Below are positions 56,405 through 64,000 of a DNA stretch of 64,000 bases, piece by piece (the stretch's first letter is position 1; every line of letters begins with the position of its first letter). This stretch comes from Chelonoidis abingdonii (Eukaryota; Chordata; Testudines; Testudinidae), in the NCBI RefSeq assembly GCF_003597395.2, contig NC_133773.1, positions 126,929,517 to 126,993,516 on the forward strand, given 5' to 3'. A program made the position numbers and the translations under genes. The notes beneath the pieces are model-generated. The model saw only the letters and a list, made by a program, of their open reading frames with translations. It was not told the origin of the DNA and did no database searches.

Positions 56405-56965
56405 AAAGGTTACTCACCTTGTGCAGTAACTGTGGTTCTGCGAGATGTGTGTTCCTATGGGTGCTCCACTACCTACCCTTCTTCCCCTCTGCTTTGGACC
56501 ATTTGTTGGATGTTTGGATAGAGAAGTAAATGAGGGCAGTTTGCCTGTGCTGTTCTGTATCCCCTCGGTATATGGCATGAGGTTGTATAACACATATATA
56601 TGGGCCAAATGGACACTGTTAGCATAGGTGCCAACTCCATGGGTGCTCTGCCCTGCCCCAGCTCATCTCTCCTGAACGCGCCACTGCCTCCTGCTTATCC
56701 CTCCTCCCTCTCTCCCTCCCAGCTGTTTTGCTTGGCAAGCACTGGGAAGGAGGGGGGAGGAGGAGGAACACAGCTCACTTGGGGAAGAGGCAGAGCTGGG
56801 GCAGGGATGAGGGGGGTGCGAGCACCCACTGGTGCCAATGAAAGTTGGCTCTTGTGATTGCTAGTGGAAAATCTCCAGTCAAGGGCTCGAGAGGCACGTG
56901 TGTACTAGAAGTGGAGCACCCATAGGGGGCACATCTCGGAAAAATAAAGTTTATTGCACAAAGTG
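56405..56965 (+). repeat. DIRS terminal inverted repeat and hairpin module (copy 2)
   Basis: Arm 1 (56405-56470) reads GGTTACTCACCTTGTGCAGT then CGAGATGTGTGTTCCTATGG and TGCTCCAC. Arm 2 (56907-56965) reads GTGGAGCACCCATAGGGGGC then ACATCTCGGAAAAATAAAGT and GTGAATAACTT. The arms are complementary with small changes. A 440-bp interior separates them. Confidence 0.8.
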
Positions 56966-59640
56966 AATAACTTTTTCTTATATTTTGGGTAATGTGCGTC
57001 AGATTATTGCCTGGATTTGTGGAGCATGAGCAAATGAGATAAAGGCAGACCAATTTAAAAAAGAAATCCACTAAAACAGTCATCTCTGAGCAGGGGCTTG
57101 TATTGCCTTAGGTTGCTTTCTGCCAAACATTCTGCTCTTCCTAATTATTAAAGACCCTGTCCAAAGGTGTCACTTTCTGTCTTTCAAGTTTGTATGGCAT
57201 CATGCACAAAATAAGAGCACTTTAAATTCAGTATAAATGTTCATATTTTAATCCAATCTGTATTTCATTCTTGCTTATTGGACAGTGTTAAAAGTCATTA
57301 CTGGGCATCCTTTTGATATACATGTGCATGTGAAGAGCTATGAAAATACAAATGGTACAATGTTATCAGAATGGATCGGCAGTGAATTATGGGGGAAATG
57401 CTGAATGTACTCATTTTACTTAACATTTTTGATAAAGGTGCTCTGGGAGCAAGTATTGTAGTCATTGTGAACATCAAGGCAATTTAAAGGAGCTGTGATA
57501 TTTCCATGTTTGATTGCATCTATCCACTGAAAATCATTTTCTCACAGAATTATGCACACAGACATCTCTTAACGCAAGACAAATTAGTCTAATACTATAA
57601 GAAGGTACCAGCTGGCATCTAAAACATAACTATTGGTTAAAAGTTGACTAGATTATATTCTATATTTCATTTTCATTAGATTGTATAAAAGTTAGACATT
57701 GTGAATTTTGAACTAAGAGTATTTTAGCTAATGTAAATGGCTTAATCTTCCTAAGCTGCTTGCTTTCTAACCCTTTAGAAATTATACTAGTTATGTCAGC
57801 AGAGGTCAGTGAAGGAGATAGTAGGGCCTATAATAGATGTCAAGAGTAATTACTGAAAAATGACATAGAAATTGGCTTAAAATTTAAATTTTTGCCTTTG
57901 TGATCCTAGATGTTGGGAACTGATGGGAGTAGCAGACATACAGATACACATTTTCCAGGGAACGAGAGGAAATAGTGATGAAAAGCAAGATTCCTTCAGC
58001 CTATTCAATCACGTTAGAAAATGTGAAAGTTGGTTATAACTGTGGCAGGATCTATTCCAGTATTCCAAATTCTGCTGTCCTTTTAGCAGGTAGATTTGAA
58101 AACTGATGGCAAACAATAGATGGAACTGATGGGCTGAAGAGATGCTCTCATAAAATCTATATGTAAGAAGTGACTTGATGAAACTATGACAGGGAGAGTT
58201 GGAAAAATTACTGAAATGGACATGGGAGGAACCAGTAAATCTTTTAAAAATAAAATGATCTGCCTAAATATTTATAGGTAAAATGCATAAAAAGGGGAGG
58301 AAGCACTGAGGATTGTCCTAATCCAGAAAAGAATAAGGTAATCAGACCGAAGAGAAAAGCACCATTATTTTGAAAAACTAAGATGTGATGCCAAGACTAG
58401 AGCAAGGAGTAGCCTTGAATTATGGAATATGTGTAGTGGAGGATGTGATACCCATTTGTGCCATGGGGACCTACCTTTGACAGCTGACAGGAGGACATTT
58501 CCTTAATGAGTAATATATTTTTTTCTCTCAAAATATTTTGTGTTAAAGTAGATTATAAATCCTTTTCTATTGCAGTTATTCCCATTGATGATTGCTTATA
58601 TGACTATCACACAGGAAAACCCAGAAAGTCTGTGAATCTAATGTAAACAAACACTGCTTGTGAGTTGTTGCTTTGATATTTAATTACATATAAAACCAAT
58701 AGTAAAGGGGTATAAAATTCCTTTAAAAATAAAATACACAAACTTTTTCATGTAAATCTTGTAGCAGATTGAAGCACTATGGATTTCAGTAGCCAAATGA
58801 AAATCAGCAACTGAAATCTAAATGTGAAAATTCTCATACTGTATAGTCTGACTGCAGGCTTACCATTAGCTGGGTCCCTTTATCATAGACTGAATGACTA
58901 AAGTTAGGATAGGTTATAGAATTTAATTTAACTTTTAATTTAAACCCATTTCCCACAGCCAATCAGTGTCTATTAAATTGCTATTGTTAAAACTGTTTCA
59001 GAAGTTTTATATATTCTGTTTAAAAAAAAAATCACTATCTGGGGATTGGATTGACATTTTAAACAAAACTGGCCTGTGCATGCATAACTTAGCAATTTTC
59101 TATGGAGCTCTTCTCTATTTTTCTGAGATATGATTAATGTGACATGTATTAGTCCACAGTGAACAATGTGGAACTAGTTAATAGGAAAGATTCCTTTTAC
59201 TTATTATCTAAGAGCAGAGCCTTTAGCGCATCTGGACATTATGTCCCTCTGAATCAAAAGGAATTAATTAGCCATTCTGTTCACTGGAACATCCTTTTTG
59301 ATTCTACAAAGGAAGTAGATGTGCCATCCCTTAGTCTGAGAAACAAAATGAAAACGGGGGGGAGAGGTGTGTGGAAAAGTAGAATGAACATGGAAGCTTC
59401 CCCATGTTCACTAGGTTTTCAATTTGTTTCTGCTTGATGCTTCTGATCAAGTAGGTCATTTAAAGAAACTGTTCATTGACTAAGGCTGTGGGTGGACTAG
59501 ATTGAAAATGTTATGTGGTACAAATGAAGGAAATTAATATCTAGCCCCCCAAAAAAAGCCTTAGGGAGGAATTTTGGCTCAAATCCCAGTTGTGTTGAGT
59601 ACATAAGGTCCTTATACTCTGCAACTGAGTGAGAAGGAAA
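56966..59640. other. Unique intron, no feature seen
   Basis: AT-rich, stop-rich, no recognised repeat. Contains an A-run at 59022-59030. Confidence 0.65.
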
Positions 59641-60049
59641 GTAAAGGAGGTTCTTCTTTTGAGTGCTTGTTCATGTCCATTCCACTCAGGTGTCCATGTG
59701 CTGCGTGCATGACAGGCAGAAGATTTTTGCCTTAGCAGTATCTGTAGTGTTGGCCTGGGCGTCCCCTGGAGTTGCACCTTCATGATGCCCCGTATTGGGC
59801 CCTGCCAACCCAACCCCTACTCAATTCCTTCTTACCACCTGTGACGGCTAGCTGGAACTCCCTACCGCTCTTGCCTCAGCAAGTGTGTGCTTTGCAGTAT
59901 CTCTATCCTCGTGTACATAGGTAGCATAGTAGTTATAAGTAGTGTAGTTTTTCTTTTAGGTTTCCATTGGGGGGGGATATCTTCCCATCTACATTTTTCC
60001 CCGGCACTGGGATATACCTCGGTGGCCGGGCTTTAATCCATGGTCAGAC

Positions 60050-61790
60050 TGTGGCAGGTTTATGCCAAGGAGTGACCCGCACTCATCATGCCTTAAGTGT
60101 CTGGGCGAGGGGCATCTCAGAGACCACTGTAAGATCTGTAAGGGTTTTCGTCCCAGGACCCTTAAGGACAGAGAGCAGTGCATCCGAATCCTACTTATGG
60201 AGGTGGCTCTTCAACCCCAATCCGAGCATGCCACGCTTGACCCAGCCTCATGCACCGCGGCGCCGAGGAACAATTCAGTTAAAGATCCTTTCCACCACCA
60301 CCACAGTTCCACCCATGAGCAGGCATCGGCGAGGCACCGCTCTCACTCCCCGGTGCCCCGAAGAAGAAGGAGGCCAACAGAGGGCACTCCCTAGCTAGGT
60401 CTAATTACCACATAATGAGCAAACACCCATTGGGTGCTCAATCAGCTGAGGTCCCGTCAACTCCTGCCCCAGAAGGGGTACAGTCCAGTCCAGACCTGCA
60501 CCGCGAGGACATACAACTCCTCTCCATGCCTGAGGTGCTAGAGACGGCAGCGGAGCTTTTGGCACTTACAGTGCTGCCCTCGTCTCCTAGGAGGGACAGG
60601 TCGCCGGCACCGATCTCAAGCTCGGTACATTCTGTGGGCAATCCAGCAATGATGTTCGCCTTGAGGCCATCCTCGTTAAATCAACCACGGGCACTGGGGG
60701 TTTCTGCAGGGTAGCTGCTCCGGTCCCCAAGCTGGCACCGATCCCCAGCACCAAGAGGCTCCACTCCTCCCTAATCATCACAGTCAGAGAGCTTGGAGAC
60801 AGAGTCCTCTCACTCTAGCAGGAGCAGGTGATCCTGCTCCTGCCACAATCATCATTCCTATCCGGCACCCTGGCAGAACCAGTGGCAGTGGCCTTCCTGG
60901 ACATCCTGGGCCTATCATCAAAGCCAGGGTTCCAGATCAGCATTGGTGGCCTCAGTCTCGGGCACTCCAACAGCGCTGGCTGCCGCACTGTCCTCGGGAC
61001 TGATCATGACGTCAACCACAGCAACGTTCTCGGTGCCAACCGTGGCATCAATCCTGATATCAGCTGCAACCCCGATACTGGCACCGAGCTCAGCACCGAT
61101 CCCGACACCGGCAGTGGCCACCAGCCATGGCACCAACCACAACACCATTGCTCCTTGCCCCACAGGACCCCATGGAGGGGCCAAGGGCAGCGATCAGACC
61201 CCAGTACTGGCTGCCTTCTCATCCTCTTCGTTACCGGATGAGGCAATGGCAGGTACATCAACTGCTTCAGCCTTAGAGGACACTAGGGTCCTCCAGCAGC
61301 TGCTGAGACATTTAGGTTCTGGACTATCTATCAAAATGGAGAAGGTGGTGGAGGAAGCCAAACCAATGGTTGATATTCTGTCCCCTCTCAGGCTATCCTG
61401 TATCATACTACCACTGATCAAATTGGTTAGCGATGCCACCAAGACACTGTGGCAGACCCCATGCTCGCTGCCGCCTATCACCAAGAGATACGAACAGAGG
61501 TGCTTTGTTTCCTCATGAGGGTATGACCATTTGTACACCCACCCCCAGCTGGACTCCATGGTAGTGGATGTGGCTAACCAGCATGAGCGACAGGGCTACC
61601 AAGGGCCCTCTCCCAAAAACCGTGATGTCAAGAAATTGCACCTTTGGGGGAGAAAAATATACTCGATGGGGGGATTGCAGTTCCGTATCACTAACTATCA
61701 GACAGTGGTTATCAGACACAATTGTAACACCTGTGGGACTTTCTCAAAGGTCTTGACAGGCTATATCCACACATCAGGCAGCCAATCCCA
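60050..61790 (+). pseudogene. DIRS gag-like ORF1 remnant (copy 3)
   Basis: The N-terminal zinc-knuckle-like block reads SDPHSSCLKCLGEGHLRDHC followed by KICKGFRPRTLKDREQCIRI (60071-60190). It keeps C-x2-C-LG-x2-H-x4-C-x2-C, consistent with a metal-binding motif of vertebrate DIRS ORF1. A long Ser/Thr/Pro-rich middle follows (60300-61190), then SSSSLPDEAMAGTS (about 61216-61260). VEEAKPMVDILSPLRLSCII with LPLIKLVSDATKTLWQTPCS (about 61350-61460) and YRQG-like GLQFRITNYQTVVIRHN (61674-61725) end it. It is the best preserved ORF1 of the three, but it needs at least two frameshift corrections. The protein would act as a capsid/nucleic-acid-binding component; inactive. Confidence 0.8.
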
Positions 61791-61829
61791 CCTTGGGACC
61801 TTAACTTGTTCCTTTCCAGACTGATGGGT

Positions 61830-62520
61830 CCACCCTTTGAACCACTGGCGACGTGCTCCCTGCTCTATCTCTCATACAAGGTGGCATTTCTGGTTGTGAT
61901 AACCTCAGCCAGGAGAGTGTCTGAGCTCAAGGCCCTAACATCAGAGCCTGCTTACACTGTGTTCTATAGGACAAGGTTCAGCTCAGGCCTCACCCAGCTT
62001 TCCTCCCAAAGGTTGTCTCCCAATTTCACATCAACCAAGACAGCTTCCTCCTGGTGTTGTATCCTAAGCTGCACTCCAGCGGCAAGAAGCAGAAGCTTCA
62101 CTCACTGGATATCCACAGAGCATAGCCTTTTACATCGAGAGAACAAAGCTGTTCTGAAAATCCATCAAACTATTCATGGCAGTGGCGGACAGAATGAAAG
62201 GTCTTCCTGTCTCTTCTCAGTGGATTTTGTCATGGATCACGTGCTGCATACCTAAGTGTTATAACCTGGCAGCGACGGCTGCCCCTCCAGTTACTGCGCA
62301 CTCCGCCAGGCCTCCTCAGTGGTGTTCCTGGTACAGATTCCGACCTCGGAAACTTGTAGAGCAGCGACGTGATCCTCCATACACACCTTCACCACGCATT
62401 ATGCAATTACCCAGCAGGCCAGAGACGATACAGCCTTTGATAGAGTGGTGCTCCAATCAGTGGACAACTCTGACTTCACCTCCTGAACTTGGGCTTGGGA
62501 GTCACCTGATTGGAATTAAT
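61830..62520 (+). pseudogene. DIRS tyrosine recombinase remnant (copy 3)
   Basis: LSYKVAFLVVITSARRVSEL with KALTSEPAY (61869-61955) holds the first catalytic Arg box (TSARRVSEL), which is intact. RLSPNFTSTKTASSWCCILS follows in part (62007-62070). The C-terminal part is frameshifted: ITAHSARxxSVVFLVQI and RAATWSSIHTFTTHYAITQQ are traceable at 62297-62415 in two frames. These carry the HSAR (HxxR) box and the HY Tyr. The region between Arg I and HxxR has lost parts. Integrase of circular DIRS DNA when intact. Confidence 0.78.
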
Positions 62521-62540
62521 GTGAACAACCACTTGAAGAA

Positions 62541-62853
62541 AAAACGGTTAGTCACCTTCTTATAACTGTTATTCTTCGAGATGTGTTGTTCATGTCCATT
62601 CCAATACCCTTCCTCCTACCCCTCTGTTGGAGTAGCCGGCAAAAAGGAACTGAGTGCGGGTTGGGTCAGCAGGCCCCTATATTGGCGCCATGAAGGCGTG
62701 ACTACAGGGGGCCCCAGGCCTACCCTAAAGATACTGCTAAGGGGGGAAATATTCTGGTTGTCGTGCATGTGGCGCACACACACACCTGATTGAAATGGAC
62801 ATGAACAACACATGTCGAATAACAACAGTTACTAGAAGGTGAGTAACCGTTTT
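62541..62853 (+). repeat. DIRS terminal hairpin (copy 3)
   Basis: Arm 1 (62541-62603) reads GGTTAGTCACCTTCTTATAA then GAGATGTGTTGTTCATGTCC. Arm 2 (62790-62853) reads GAAATGGACATGAACAACAC then ACAGTTACTAGAAGGTGAGT. Paired over about 60 bp with an interior of about 185 bp. Confidence 0.85.
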
Positions 62854-62856
62854 CTC

Positions 62857-64000
62857 TGCATCACTGTTGGAATCCCTCTGGTCCTGGGTGGGTCTCCAAC
62901 ACAAAGTAGATTAGATACCAGGCTGCTCTTATACCTGCCATAATAGACCCTTTCACCTGCTGGAATCAAATGAAGTGCACTGTGCCCCACTCCCCCACAT
63001 GGCCCCTATGCTAAGGGTGAAGGGAGTGTGTGGTGTGAAGCTGGCTTTTCTAGCTCACTCCCATCCCAGAATTCCTTTACTCCTGGAGAATCTTCAGTGC
63101 TCTTTTAGAACAGCTTTAAGATCCCTTTTCCCCACTCTGGCAGCACAGACTTTAAATGGGCCAAGAGCAAGGCCCATTATCTGCATTTTGTAAGACACAT
63201 CAATGGTGTAATTCAAAGACAATGTCACTTATCCAGTGCTTAATTTGTAATGAAAGAGGTGCCAGGGCTCAAGCAATTAGATGCTGGGGCTCAAATTTTT
63301 TTACATTCAAAACTGATGCAACAAACTCAGAGGTGTCAAGACTATGAACTGCAAAGCCTAGAGGTGCCAGGGCTCTGCCTTGGCACTAATTAATCACTGT
63401 GCTTATCCCAGCTATGGCCATGACACTATGTGTAGAATGGAATAGTGACAAAACAAGGGTACTTAGTCTAGTACTGGTAAACTTTGTTTATGCAAGATAA
63501 ATGCACTATACCTGATGTTTATAGAAGAAAAGACGCAGATAGGCATGCCATGCTTCCAGGAAACAAAACATATTTGTCGTCTTAATGTATCTGTCAGATA
63601 ATAATAGGTTTCAAGAGTTCTATATATACTAAGTGATAGAGCTATCCCTTGGTAACAGAACAAGGCTTGGAACAGGCAGTTTCTAATGAAAACCCAGTTT
63701 TTCTATGAAATCCATATATAACCCTAGGGAGAGAATGAAGGGACCCATTTCAGTAAAGACACTCCTATTTTCCAGGAGACATTAATGTTGGTTAATGTCT
63801 TTCTCAGTCTAGGTGAGTGAATATAAATCTTTTCTATAGTACAAGAACAAGACACTGTCAATCAGCTGAGGTCCAGAAATGTACTTGTCCTCAGAGAGAA
63901 AATAATCAGCATTGTTATGGAATTTCTCTTAAAGAAAAAAAAAAGTATTCTCCCAAAAGACATTAATGCAAGAGTTGCATTCTAGGAGAGAGCTACAATC
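62857..64000. other. Unique intron, no feature seen
   Basis: AT-rich to moderate GC, no recognised repeat or coding sequence; an A-run lies at 63930-63945. Confidence 0.6.

Larger units (their letters stand above)
50436..56965 (+). mobile_element. DIRS-type YR retrotransposon, copy 2 (different subfamily, heavily invaded)
   Basis: The leader at 50436-50790 (GTGTGCATGCACCTCTTGA, then CTCAGTTCCTTCTCTACTGC) parallels those of the other copies but is clearly diverged. Gag-like sequence lies at 51400-53750, recombinase at 55440-56400, and the terminal hairpin module at 56405-56965. The RT and RNase H are absent. Insertions inside it are a MIR-like fragment (51092-51190), solo LTRs (51949-53044 and 53755-55104), a Penelope-tail hairpin (53341-53524) and two CR1 ends. 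The sequence at 50800-51400 does not look like DIRS, so the copy may in fact be two pieces. Confidence 0.72.
59645..62856 (+). mobile_element. DIRS-type YR retrotransposon, copy 3 (internally deleted)
   Basis: This copy preserves both ends. The left inverted repeat at 59649-59692 reads GTTCTTCTTTTGAGTGCTTG then TTCATGTCCATTCCACT. The right repeat at 62508-62545 reads ATTGGAATTAATGTGAACAA and CCACTTGAAGAAAAAACGG. A leader follows the left end (59695-60050), then gag-like ORF1 (60050-61790) and recombinase (61830-62520). The RT and RNase H are missing between about 61790 and 61830: a deletion derivative. Terminal hairpin at 62541-62853. Each reading frame has stops. Confidence 0.85.

Overview
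The window is vertebrate nuclear DNA, most likely from a turtle. This is inferred from the repeat content: a tRNA-derived SINE with a CR1-type tail, several CR1 LINEs, DIRS-type tyrosine-recombinase retrotransposons, a Penelope-like element, short nonautonomous DNA transposons with 8-bp, 3-bp and TA target duplications, and solo endogenous-retrovirus LTRs. CpG is scarce and the spacers are AT-rich, apart from young elements and one anomalous block. No prokaryotic gene organisation, CRISPR array, rRNA or functional tRNA gene was seen.

The only host coding sequence I can support is one 141-bp internal exon at 27451-27591 (+). Its 47 residues match the N-terminal part of ZFYVE28 (LST2), a FYVE-domain negative regulator of EGFR signalling. 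It is flanked by AG and GT splice sites. Everything else is therefore probably intron 1 (upstream) and intron 2 (downstream) of ZFYVE28.

Region by region. 0-9 kb: a SINE, then a 7.6-kb decayed DIRS retrotransposon (+) carrying a nested hAT MITE, a solo LTR and a second large LTR-like insertion. 9.2-11 kb: a second, different YR retrotransposon (-) with RNase H, a recombinase with a lost arginine, and an SGNH-hydrolase-like domain. 12-15.2 kb: a hAT MITE with an internal minisatellite, a CR1 and a mariner-type MITE. 18.2-18.7 kb: a solo LTR. 20.3-23 kb: a CR1, a Penelope-like element and a Ty3/gypsy gag remnant. 23-28 kb: unique intron with the exon. 28.2-36 kb: a CR1 (-) that passes into badly degraded sequence which then duplicates itself, probably an assembly artefact, followed by a hAT element. 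39-46 kb: a MIR, a hAT element, and a near full-span CR1 split by a 2-kb hAT. 47.5-49.7 kb: two Harbinger-like MITEs. 50.4-57 kb: a second DIRS copy (+) invaded by two solo LTRs, a Penelope-tail hairpin and two CR1 ends. 57-59.6 kb: unique intron. 59.6-62.9 kb: a third DIRS copy (+) with gag and recombinase but no reverse transcriptase. 62.9-64 kb: unique intron.

No transposon open reading frame is intact, so this is a transposon graveyard inside a large intron. The points most worth a second look are the noisy self-duplication at 31-36 kb, the SGNH-bearing YR element, the Penelope-tail hairpin with a perfect 11-bp target duplication, and the terminal hairpins shared by the three DIRS copies. 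I found no convincing undescribed biological system.
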